Origin: Ptiloglossa arizonensis
Taxonomy: Eukaryota; Arthropoda; Insecta; Hymenoptera; Colletidae
Direction of reading: 5' to 3'
Assembly (NCBI RefSeq): GCF_051014685.1
Contig: NW_027478914.1
Coordinates: 1-64,000, forward strand
Length of the DNA: 64,000 nt
Under the pieces are notes generated by a model, which was given only the letters and a program-made list of their open reading frames with translations, was not told where the DNA came from and did not search any database. The translations under genes were made by a program, and so were the position numbers. Positions within the stretch are counted from its first letter, which is position 1; each line of letters starts with the position of its first letter. This document shows, piece after piece, positions 40,108 through 51,444 of the stretch.

Positions 40108-43100
40108 GCAGCGAAAGTTTTGGTGGTTTCACATCAGTTCCATGACTTCAAACTCCCATATCTCGCGAACGGAACGACGAACTCGAGAAATTCCTGTTGC
40201 ATCTGAAAGTAGAAACTCCCCCGATTAGAATGGTGTGTGTACTTTTCCCCTAGGCAATTCCAGTTATTGGTTTCGAGTATCGGACTTGCGATAATTTTGA
40301 TGGTTTCTCAACCATTCCTTAACTTCAAACTCCCATATCTCGCGAACGGATTGACGAACTCGAGAAATTCCTGTTGCATCTGAAAGTAGAAACTCGCCCG
40401 GTTACAACGGTATGTGTATTTTTCCCCAAGGCCATTGTGGTTATTAATTTCGAGTATCAGACTAGCGAAAATTTTGATGGTTTCTCAATCATTCCTTAAC
40501 TTCTAACTCCCATATCTCGCGAACGGATTGACGAACTCGAGAAATTCCTGTTGCATCTGAAAGTAGAAACTCCACCGATTAGAATGGTGTGTACTTTTCC
40601 CCTAGGTCATTCCAGTTATTGGTTTCGAGTATCAGACTTGCGAAAATTTTGATGGTTTCTCAAACATTCCATATCTTCAAACTCCCATATCTCGCGAACG
40701 GATTGACGAACTCGAAAAATTCCTGTTGCATCTGAAAGCAGATACTCGCCCGATTACAACGGTCTGTGTATTTTTCCCCTAGGCCATTGTAGTTACTAAT
40801 TTCGAGTATCAGACTAGCGAAAATTTTGATGGTTTCTCAATCATTCCTTAATTTCTAACTCCCATATCTCGCGAACGGATAGACGAACTCGAGAGATTCC
40901 TGTTGCATCTGAAAGTAGAAACTCGCCCGATTACAATGGTGTGTGTACTTTTCCCCTAGGCCATTCCAGTTATTGGTTTCGAGTATCAGATTTGCGAAAA
41001 TTTTGATGGATTCTCAACCATTCCTTAACTTCTAACTCCCATATCTCGCGAACGGATAGACGAACTCGAGAAATTCCTGTTGCATCTGAAAGTAGAAACT
41101 CGCCCGATTACAATGGTGTGTGTACTTTTCCCCTAGGCCATTCCAGTTATTGGTTTCGAGTATCAGATTTGCGAAAATTTTGATGGATTCTCAACCATTC
41201 CTTAACTTCAAACTCGCATATCTCAGGAACGGATTGACGAACTCGCGAAATTCCGGTTGTTTCTGAAAGTAGAAGCTCGCCCGATTACAAGGGTATGTGT
41301 ATTTTCCCCCTAGGCCACTGTAGCTATTGGTTTCGAGTATCAGTCTTGCGAAAATTTTGATGGCTTCTCAACCATTCCTTAACTTCAAACTCCCATATCT
41401 CGCGAATGGATTGACGTACTCGAGAAATTCCTGTTGCATCTGAAAGTAGAAACTCGCCCGATTACAATGGTGTATGTGCTTTACCCCTAGGCCATTCCAG
41501 TTATAGTTTTCGAGTACCAGACTTGCGAAAATTTTGATGGTTTCTCAACCATTCCTTAACTTTAAAGTCCCATATCTCGCGAACGGATTGACGAACTCGA
41601 AAAATTCCTGTTGCATCTGAAAGCAGATACTCGCCCGATTACAACTGTCTGTGTATTTTTCCCCTAGGCCATTGTAGTTATTGGTTTCGAGTATCAGACT
41701 AGCGAAAATTTTGGTGGTTTCTCTATCATTCCTTAACTTCTAACTCCCATATCTCGCGAACGGATAGACGAACTCGAGAAATTCCTGTTGCATCTGAAAG
41801 TAGAAACTCGCCCGATTACAATGGTGTGTGTACTTTTCCCCTAGGCCATTCCAGTTATTGGTTTCGAGTATCATATTTGCGAAAATTTTGATGGATTCTC
41901 AACCATTCCTTAACTTCAAACTCGCATATCTCAGGAACGGATTGACGAACTCGCGAAATTCCTGTTGTTTCTGAAAGTAGAAACTCGCCCGATTGCAAGG
42001 GTATGTGTATTTTCCCCCTAGGCCATTGTAGTTATTGGTTTCGAGTATCAGTCTTGCGAAAATTTTGATGGTTTCTCAACCATTCCTTAACTTCAAACTC
42101 GCATATCTCGCGAACGGATTGACGTACTCGAGAAATTCCTGTTGCATCTGAAAGTAGAAACTCGCCCGATTACAATGGTGTGTGTACTTTTCCCCTAGGC
42201 CATTCCAGTTATTGGTTTCGAGTATCAGACTTGCGAAAATTTTGATGGTTTCTCAACCATTCCTTAACTTCAAACTCCCATATCTCGCGAACGGATTGAC
42301 GAACTCGAGAAATTCCTGTTGCATGTGAAAGTAGAAACTCCACCGATTAGAATGGTGTGTACTTTTCCCCTAGGCCATTCCAGTTATTGGTTTCGAGTAT
42401 CAGACTTGCGAAAATTTTGATGGTTTCTCAAACATTCCATAACTTCAAACTCCCATATCTCGCGAACGGATTGACGAACTCGAGAAATTCCTGTTGCAAC
42501 TGAAAGTAGAAACTCGCCCGATTAGAACGGTATGTGTATGTCTCCCCTAGGCCATTCCAGTTATCGGTTTCGAGTATCAGAGCAGCGAAAGTTTTGGTGG
42601 TTTCACATCAGTTCCATGACTTCAAACTCCCATATCTCGCGAACGGAACGACGAACTCGAGAAATTCCTGTTGCATCTGAAAGTAGAATGTCCCCCGATT
42701 AGAATGGTGTGTGTACTTTTCCCCTAGGCCATTCCAGTTATTGGTTTCGAGTATCGGACTTGCGATAATTTTGATGGTTTCTCAACCATTCCTTAACTTC
42801 AAACTCCCATATCTCGCGAACGGATCGACGAACTCGAGAAATTCCTGTTGCATCTGAAAGTAGAAACTCGCCCGGTTACAACGGTATGTGTATTTTTCCC
42901 CAAGGCCATTGTGGTTATTAATTTCGAGTATCAGACTAGCGAAAATTTTGATGGTTTCTCAATCATTCCTTAACTTCTAACTCCCATATCTCGCGAACGG
43001 ATTGACGAACTCGAGAAATTCCTGTTGCATCTGAAAGTAGAAACTCCACCGATTAGAATGGTGTGTACTTTTCCCCTAGGCCATTCCAGTTATTGGTTTC

Positions 43101-43681
43101 GAGTATCAGATTTGCGAAAATTTTGATGGATTCTCAACCATTCCTTAATTTCAGACTCGCATATCTCAGGAACGGATTGACGAACTCGCGAAATTCTTGT
43201 TGTTTCTGAAAGTAGAAGCTCGCCCGATTACAAGGGTATGTGTATTTTCCCCCTAGGCCACTGTAGCTATTGGTTTCGAGTATCAGTCTTGCGAAAATTT
43301 TGATGGCTTCTCAACCATTCCTTAACTTCAAACTCCCATATCTCGCGAATGGATTGATGTACTCGAGAAATTCCTGTTGCATCTGAAAGTAGAAACTCGC
43401 CCGATTTCAATGGTGTATGTGCTTTACCCCTAGGCCATTCCAGTTATAGGTTTCGAGTACCAGACTTGCGAAAATTTTGATGGTTTCTCAACCATTTCTT
43501 AACTTCAAAGTCCCATATCTCGCGAACGGATTGACGAACTCGAAAAATTCCTGTTGCATCTGAAAGCAGATACTCGCCCGATTACAACGGTCTGTGTATT
43601 TTTCCCCTAGGCCATTGTAGTTATTGGTTTCGAGTATCAGACTAGCGAAAATTTTGATGGTTTCTCTATCATTCCTTAACT
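38070..43681. repeat. 5.6-kb segmental duplication, copy 2
   Basis: This is a near-identical copy of 31,533-37,320 lacking one 176-bp monomer. It joins on the left to the preceding module within a shared GAAAAATTCCTGTTGCATC stretch. It continues on the right into GGATAGACG units with GTATGTGCTCTTTTCC, a mark that copy 1 lacks. An assembly artefact is a possible alternative to a true duplication. Confidence 0.8.
40108..42581. repeat. HOR module X, 14 monomers (2,474 bp), second copy
   Basis: It has the same length and monomer order as 33,747-36,220 at an offset of 6,361 bp, as part of the segmental duplication. One visible difference is AAATTCCGGTTGTTTC near 41,250 against AAATTCCTGTTGTTTC in the first copy. 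Confidence 0.8.
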
Positions 43682-44347
43682 TCTAACTCCCATATCTCGC
43701 GAACGGATAGACGAACTCGAGAAATTCCTGTTGCATCTGAAAGTAGAAACTCGCCCGATTGCAACGGTATGTGCTCTTTTCCCCTAGGCCATTCCAGTTA
43801 TACGTTTCTAGCATCAGAATTGCGAAAATTTTGATGGTTTCTCAACCGTCTCTACACTCCAAACTCCCATATCTCGCGAACGGATTGACGAACTCGAGAA
43901 ATTCCTGTTGCATCTGAAAGTAGAAACTCGCCCGATTACAATGGTGTGTGTACTTTTCCCCTAGGCCATTCCAGTTATTGTTTTCGAGTATCAGACTTGC
44001 GAAAATTTTGATGGTTTCTCAACCATTCCTTAACTTCAAACTCCCATATCTCGCGAACGGATTGACGAACTCGAGAAATTCCTGTTGCATCTGAAAGTAG
44101 AAACTCCACCGATTAGAATGGTGTGTACTTTTCCCCTAGGCCATTCCAGTTATTGGTTTCGAGTATCAGACTTGCGAAAATTTTGATGGTTTCTCAAACA
44201 TTCCATAAATTCAAACTCCCATATCTCGCGAACGGATTGACGAACTCGAGAAATTCCTGTTGCAACTGAAAGTAGAAACTCGCCCGATTAGAACGGTATG
44301 TGTATTTCTCCCCTAGGCCATTCCAGTTATCGGTTTCGAGTATCAGA
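42582..44347. repeat. HOR module Y, 10-monomer form (1,766 bp)
   Basis: This is the 7-monomer Y order with three extra units inserted before the terminal TTGCAACTG unit: GGATAGACG with GTATGTGCTCTTTTCC and CTCTACACTCC, a near-consensus unit, and a 175-bp unit. The CTCTACACTCC mark (tail at 43,851) recurs in the other 10-monomer Y at 48,620, an offset of 4,769. Confidence 0.8.
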
Positions 44348-46113
44348 GCAGCGAAAGTTTTGGTGGTTTCACATCAGTTCCATGACTTCAAACTCCCATA
44401 TCTCGCGAACGGAACGACGAACTCGAGAAATTCCTGTTGCATCTGAAAGTAGAAACTCCCCCGATTAGAAAGGTGTGTGTACTTTTCCCCTAGGCCATTC
44501 CAGTTATTGGTTTCGAGTATCGGACTTGCGATAATTTTGATGGTTTCTCAACCATTCCTTAACTTCAAACTCCCATATCTCGCGAACGGATTGACGAACT
44601 CGAGAAATTCCTGTTGCATCTGAAAGTAGAAACTCGCCCGGTTACAACGGTATGTGTATTTTTCCCCAAGGCCATTGTGGTTATTAATTTCGCGTATCAG
44701 ACTAGCGAAAATTTTGATGGTTTCTCAATCATTCCTTAACTTCTAACTCCCATATCTCGCGAACGGATTGACGAACTCGAGAAATTCCTGTTGCATCTGA
44801 AAGTAGAAACTCCACCGATTAGAATGGTGTGTACTTTTCCCCTAGGTCATTCCAGTTATTGGTTTCGAGTATCAGACTTGCGAAAATTTTGATGGTTTCT
44901 CAAACATTCCATATCTTCAAACTCCCATATCTCGCGAACGGATTGACGAACTCGAAAAATTCCTGTTGCATCTGAAAGCAGATACTCGCCCGATTACAAC
45001 GGTCTGTGTATTTTTCCCCTAGGCCATTGTAGTTACTAATTTCGAGTATCAGACTAGCGAAAATTTTGATGGTTTCTCAATCATTCCTTAATTTCTAACT
45101 CCCATATCTCGCGAACGGATAGACGAACTCGAGAAATTCCTGTTGCATCTGAAAGTAGAAACTCGCCCGATTACAATGGTGTGTGTACTTTTCCCCTAGG
45201 CCATTCCAGTTATTGGTTTCGAGTATCAGATTTGCGAAAATTTTGATGGATTCTCAACCATTCCTTAACCTCTAACGCCCATATCTCGCGAACGGATAGA
45301 CGAACTCGAGAAATTCCTGTTGCGTCTGAAAGTAGAAACTCGCCCGATTACAATGGTGTGTGTACTTTTCCCCTAGGCCATTCCAGTTATTGGTTTCGAG
45401 TATCAGATTTGCGAAAATTTTGATGGATTCTCAACCATTCCTTATCTTCAAACTCGCATATCTCAGGAACGGATTGACGAACTCGCGAAATTCCTGTTGT
45501 TTCTGAAAGTAGAAGCTCGCCCGATTACAAGGGTATGTGTATTTTCCCCCTAGGCCATTGTAGTTATTGGTTTCGAGTATCAGTCTTGCGAAAATTTTGA
45601 TGGTTTCTCAACCATTCCTTAACTTCAAACTCGCATATCTCGCGAACGGATTGACGTACTCGAGAAATTCCTGTTGCATCTGAAAGTAGAAACTCGCCCG
45701 ATTACAATGGTGTGTGTACTTTTCCCCTAGGCCATTCCAGTTATTGGTTTCGAGTATCAGACTTGCGAAAATTTTGATGGTTTCTCAACCATTCCTTAAC
45801 TTCAAACTCCCATATCTCGCGAACGGATTGACGAACTCGAGAAATTCCTGTTGCATGTGAAAGTAGAAACTCCACCGATTAGAATGGTGTGTACTTTTCC
45901 CCTAGGCCATTCCAGTTATTGGTTTCGAGTATCAGACTTGCGAAAATTTTGATGGTTTCTCAAACATTCCATAACTTCAAACTCCCATATCTCGCGAACG
46001 GATTGACGAACTCGAGAAATTCCTGTTGCAACTGAAAGTAGAAACTCGCCCGATTAGAACGGTATGTGTATTTCTCCCCTAGGCCATTCCAGTTATCGGT
46101 TTCGAGTATCAGA
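44348..46113. repeat. HOR module X, 10-monomer deletion form (1,766 bp)
   Basis: It follows the 14-monomer X order but keeps only one of the two CTCAGGAACGG units. This is consistent with loss of the four monomers between them by exchange between the two similar units. It equals the Y 10-monomer form in length, but the monomer order is different. Confidence 0.75.
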
Positions 46114-47350
46114 GCAGCGAAAGTTTTGGTGGTTTCACATCAGTTCCATGACTTCAAACTCCCATATCTCGCGAACGGAACGACGAACTCGAGAAATTCC
46201 TGTTGCATCTGAAAGTAGAATGTCCCCCGATTAGAATGGTGTGTGTACTTTTCCCCTAGGCCATTCCAGTTATTGGTTTCGAGTATCGGACTTGCGATAA
46301 TTTTGATGGTTTCTCAACCATTCCTTAACTTCAAACTCCCATATCTCGCGAACGGATCGACGAACTCGAGAAATTCCTGTTGCATCTGAAAGTAGAAACT
46401 CGCCCGGTTACAACGGTATGTGTATTTTTCCCCAAAGCCATTGTGGTTATTAATTTCGAGTATCAGACTAGCGAAAATTTTGATGGTTTCTCAATCATTC
46501 CTTAACTTCTAACTCCCATATCTCGCGAACGGATTGACGAACTCGAGAAATTCCTGTTGCATCTGAAAGTAGAAACTCCACCGATTAGAATGGTGTGTAC
46601 TTTTCCCCTAGGCCATTCCAGTTATTGGTTTCGAGTATCAGATTTGCGAAAATTTTGATGGATTCTCAACCATTCCTTAATTTCAGACTCGCATATCTCA
46701 GGAACGGATTGACGAACTCGCGAAATTCTTGTTGTTTCTGAAAGTAGAAGCTCGCCCGATTACAAGGGTATGTGTATTTTCCCCCTAGGCCACTGTAGCT
46801 ATTGGTTTCGAGTATCAGTCTTGCGAAAATTTTGATGGCTTCTCAACCATTCCTTAACTTCAAACTCCCATATCTCGCGAATGGATTGATGTACTCGAGA
46901 AATTCCTGTTGCATCTGAAAGTAGAAACTCGCCCGATTTCAATGGTGTATGTGCTTTACCCCTAGGCCATTCCAGTTATAGGTTTCGAGTACCAGACTTG
47001 CGAAAATTTTGATGGTTTCTCAACCATTTCTTAACTTCAAAGTCCCATATCTCGCGAACGGATTGACGAACTCGAAAAATTCCTGTTGCATCTGAAAGCA
47101 GATACTCGCCCGATTACAACGGTCTGTGTATTTTTCCCCTAGGCCATTCCAGTTATTGGTTTCGAGTATCAGACTTGCGAAAATTTTGATGGTTTCTCAA
47201 ACATTCCATAACTTCAAACTCCCATATCTCGCGAACGGATTGACGAACTCGAGAAATTCCTGTTGCAACTGAAAGTAGAAACTCGCCCGATTAGAACGGT
47301 ATGTGTATTTCTCCCCTAGGCCATTCCAGTTATCGGTTTCGAGTATCAGA
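46114..47350. repeat. HOR module Y, 7 monomers (1,237 bp), second copy
   Basis: It has the same order and length as 36,221-37,457. The next module is again Y, so two Y modules are adjacent here. Confidence 0.8.
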
Positions 47351-49116
47351 GCAGCGAAAGTTTTGGTGGTTTCACATCAGTTCCATGACTTCAAACTCCC
47401 ATATCTCGCGAACGGAACGACGAACTCGAGAAATTCCTGTTGCATCTGAAAGTAGAATGTCCCCCGATTAGAATGGTGTGTGTACTTTTCCCCTAGGCCA
47501 TTCCAGTTATTGGTTTCGAGTATCGGACTTGCGATAATTTTGATGGTTTCTCAACCATTCCTTAACTTCAAACTCCCATATCTCGCGAACGGATCGACGA
47601 ACTCGAGAAATTCCTGTTGCATCTGAAAGTAGAAACTCGCCCGGTTACAACGGTATGTGTATTTTTCCCCAAAGCCATTGTGGTTATTAATTTCGAGTAT
47701 CAGACTAGCGAAAATTTTGATGGTTTCTCAATCATTCCTTAACTTCTAACTCCCATATCTCGCGAATGGATTGACGAACTCGAGAAATTCCTGTTGCATC
47801 TGAAAGTAGAAACTCCACCGATTAGAATGGTGTGTACTTTTCCCCTAGGCCATTCCAGTTATTGGTTTCGAGTATCAGATTTGCGAAAATTTTGATGGAT
47901 TCTCAACCATTCCTTAATTTCAGACTCGCATATCTCAGGAACGGATTGACGAACTCGCGAAATTCTTGTTGTTTCTGAAAGTAGAAGCTCGCCCGATTAC
48001 AAGGGTATGTGTATTTTCCCCCTAGGCCACTGTAGCTATTGGTTTCGAGTATCAGTCTTGCGAAAATTTTGATGGCTTCTCAACCATTCCTTAACTTCAA
48101 ACTCCCATATCACGCGAATGGATTGATGTACTCGAGAAATTCCTGTTGCATCTGAAAGTAGAAACTCGCCCGATTTCAATGGTGTATGTGCTTTACCCCT
48201 AGGCCATTCCAGTTATAGGTTTCGAGTACCAGACTTGCGAAAATTTTGATGGTTTCTCAACCATTTCTTAACTTCAAAGTCCCATATCTCGCGAACGGAT
48301 TGACGAACTCGAAAAATTCCTGTTGCATCTGAAAGCAGATACTCGCCCGATTACAACGGTCTGTGTATTTTTCCCCTAGGCCATTGTAGTTATTGGTTTA
48401 GAGTATCAGACTAGCGAAAATTTTGATGGTTTCTCTATCATTCCTTAACTTCTAACTCCCATATCTCGCGAACGGATAGACGAACTCGAGAAATTCCTGT
48501 TGCATCTGAAAGTAGAAACTCGCCCGATTGCAACGGTATGTGCTCTTTTCCCCTAGGCCATTCCAGTTATACGTTTCTAGCATCAGAATTGCGAAAATTT
48601 TGATGGTTTCTCAACCGTCTCTACACTCCGAACTCCCATATCTCGCGAACGGATTGACGAACTCGAGAAATTCGTGTTGCATCTGAAAGTAGAAACTCGC
48701 CCGATTACAATGGTGTGTGTACTTTTCCCCTAGGCCATTCCAGTTATTGGTTTCGAGTATCAGACTTGCGAAAATTTTGATGGTTTCTCAACCATTCCTT
48801 AACTTCAAACTCCCATATCTCGCGAACGGATTGACGAACTCGAGAAATTCCTGTTGCATCTGAAAGTAGAAACTCCACCGATTAGAATGGTGTGTACTTT
48901 TCCCCTAGGCCATTCCAGTTATTGGTTTCGAGTATCAGACTTGCGAAAATTTTGATGGTTTCTCAAACATTCCATAAATTCAAACTCCCATATCTCGCGA
49001 ACGGATTGACGAACTCGAGAAATTCCTGTTGCAACTGAAAGTAGAAACTCGCCCGATTAGAACGGTATGTGTATTTCTCCCCTAGGCCATTCCAGTTATC
49101 GGTTTCGAGTATCAGA
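47351..49116. repeat. HOR module Y, 10-monomer form (1,766 bp), second copy
   Basis: It is collinear with 42,582-44,347 at an offset of 4,769 bp. Private changes include CATATCACGCGAATGG near 48,111, GGTTTAGAGTATC near 48,396 and AAATTCGTGTTGC near 48,670. Confidence 0.8.
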
Positions 49117-51282
49117 GCAGCGAAAGTTTTGGTGGTTTCACATCAGTTCCATGACTTCAAACTCCCATATCTCGCGAACGGATTGACGAACTCGAGAAAT
49201 TCCTGTTGCATCTGAAAGTAGAAACTCCACCGATTAGAATGGTGTGTACTTTTCCCCTAGGCCATTCCAGTTATTGGTTTCGAGTATCAGACTTGCGAAA
49301 ATTTTGATGGTTTCTCAAACATTCCATAAATTCAAACTCCCATATCTCGCGAACGGATTGACGAACTCGAGAAATTCCTGTTGCATCTGAAAGTAGAAAC
49401 TCGCCCGGTTACAACGGTATGTGTATTTTTCCCCAAGGCCATTGTGGTTATTAATTTCGAGTATCAGACTAGCGAAAATTTTGATGGTTTCTCAATCATT
49501 CCTTAACTTCTAACTCCCATATCTCGCGAACGGATTGACGAACTCGAGAAATTCCTGTTGCATCTGAAAGTAGAAACTCCACCGATTAGAATGGTGTGTA
49601 CTTTTCCCCTAGGTCATTCCAGTTATTGGTTTCGAGTATCAGACTTGCGAAAATTTTGATGGTTTCTCAAACATTCCATATCTTCAAACTCCCATATCTC
49701 GCGAACGGATTGACGAACTCGAAAAATTCCTGTTGCATCTGAAAGCAGATACTCGCCCGATTACAACGGTCTGTGTATTTTTCCCCTAGGCCATTGTAGT
49801 TACTAATTTCGAGTATCAGACTAGCGAAAATTTTGATGGTTTCTCAATCATTCCTTAATTTCTAACTCCCATATCTCGCGAACGGATAGACGAACTCGAG
49901 AAATTCCTGTTGCATCTGAAAGTAGAAACTCGCCCGATTACAATGGTGTGTGTACTTTTCCCCTAGGCCATTCCAGTTATTGGTTTCGAGTATCAGATTT
50001 GCGAAAATTTTGATGGATTCTCAACCATTCCTTAACTTCTAACTCCCATATCTCGCGAACGGATAGACGAACTCGAGAAATTCCTGTTGCATCTGAAAGT
50101 AGAAACTCGCCCGATTACAATGGTGTGTGTACTTTTTCCCTAGGCCATTCCAGTTATTGGTTTCGAGTATCAGATTTGCGAAAATTTTGATGGATTCTCA
50201 ACCATTCCTTAACTTCAAACTCGCATATCTCAGGAACGGATTGACGAACTCGCGAAATTCCTGTTGTTTCTGAAAGTAGAAGCTCGCCCGATTACAAGGG
50301 TATGTGTATTTTCCCCCTAGGCCACTGTAGCTATTGGTTTCGAGTATCAGTCTTGCGAAAATTTTGATGGCTTCTCAACCATTCCTTAACTTCAAACTCC
50401 CATATCTCGCGAATGGATTGACGTACTCGAGAAATTCCTGTTGCATCTGAAAGTAGAAACTCGCCCGATTACAATGGTGTATGTGCTTTACCCCTAGGCC
50501 ATTCCAGTTATAGTTTTCGAGTACCAGACTTGCGAAAATTTTGATGGTTTCTCAACCATTCCTTAACTTCAAAGTCCCATATCTCGCGAACGGATTGACG
50601 AACTCGAAAAATTCCTGTTGCATCTGAAAGCAGATACTCGCCCGATTACAACTGTCTGTGTATTTTTCCCCTAGGCCATTGTAGTTATTGGTTTCGAGTA
50701 TCAGACTAGCGAAAATTTTGGTGGTTTCTCTATCATTCCTTAACTTCTAACTCCCATATCTCGCGAACGGATAGACGAACTCGAGAAATTCCTGTTGCAT
50801 CTGAAAGTAGAAACTCGCCCGATTACAATGGTGTGTGTACTTTTCCCCTAGGCCATTCCAGTTATTGGTTTCGAGTATCATATTTGCGAAAATTTTGATG
50901 GATTCTCAACCATTCCTTAACTTCAAACTCGCATATCTCAGGAACGGATTGACGAACTCGCGAAATTCCTGTTGTTTCTGAAAGTAGAAACTCGCCCGAT
51001 TACAAGGGTATGTGTATTTTCCCCCTAGGCCATTGTAGTTATTGGTTTCGAGTATCAGTCTTGCGAAAATTTTGATGGTTTCTCAACCATTCCTTAACTT
51101 CAAACTCGCATATCTCGCGAACGGATTGACGAACTCGAGAAATTCCTGTTGCATCTGAAAGTAGAAACTCGCCCGATTACAATGGTGTGTGTACTTTTCC
51201 CCCAGGCCATTCCAGTTATTGGTTTCGAGTATCAGACTTGCGAAAATTTTGATGGTTTCTCAACCATTCCTTAACTTCAAAC

Positions 51283-51299
51283 TCCCATATCTCGCGAAC
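51283..51299 (-). other. CENP-B-box-like 17-bp element (example copy)
   Basis: Read on the minus strand the element is GTTCGCGAGATATGGGA. The mammalian CENP-B core is nTTCGnnnnAnnCGGGn. This element has TTCG, the A and GGG in register, and differs at one core position (TGGG instead of CGGG), so 8 of 9 core bases match. The same element occurs in most monomers of the window, at relative positions 5-21. Some variants destroy it: CTCAGGAAC in Block C, and CTCGCCAAC or CTCGAGAAC in Block A. Whether a CENP-B-like or other transposase-derived protein binds it is inference. The match could be chance, because the core has only nine fixed bases. Confidence 0.5.
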
Positions 51300-51419
51300 G
51301 GATTGACGAACTCGAGAAATTCCTGTTGCATCTGAAAGTAGAAACTCGCCCGATTACAATGGTGTGTTTACTTTTCCCCTAGGCCATTCCAGTTATTGGT
51401 TTCGAGTATCAGACTTGCG

Positions 51420-51427
51420 AAAATTTT
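51420..51427. other. AAAATTTT self-complementary A/T tract (example copy)
   Basis: This 8-bp palindrome sits directly before the hairpin dyad and recurs every 177 bp in most monomers. Tracts of the form AnTn are intrinsically bent, so the array would carry one bend per unit. Variants include AAAAATTTG (Block A, near 3,505) and ATAATTTTG (Block C, near 33,930). Nucleosome phasing is a plausible but unproven consequence. Confidence 0.5.
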
Positions 51428-51428
51428 G

Positions 51429-51444
51429 ATGGTTTCTCAACCAT
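51429..51444. other. Perfect inverted repeat with TCTC loop (example copy)
   Basis: ATGGTT is followed by TCTC and then AACCAT, a 6-bp perfect stem with a 4-nt loop, at relative positions 151-166 of the monomer. It is present in a large share of units. Variants with CAACCGTT, CAAGCATT or CAAACATT weaken the stem. Short dyads able to extrude as hairpins are known in centromeric satellites of several species. A structural role here is inferred. Confidence 0.6.

Noticed and set aside
44348..46113. Treating this 1,766-bp module as the same HOR as 42,582-44,347 and 47,351-49,116
   Set aside because: The lengths agree exactly, but the monomer order does not. This one lacks the GTATGTGCTCTTTTCC and CTCTACACTCC units and follows module X.
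51283..51299. Canonical CENP-B box
   Set aside because: The core has TGGG instead of CGGG in all copies that I checked, so it is listed only as box-like.
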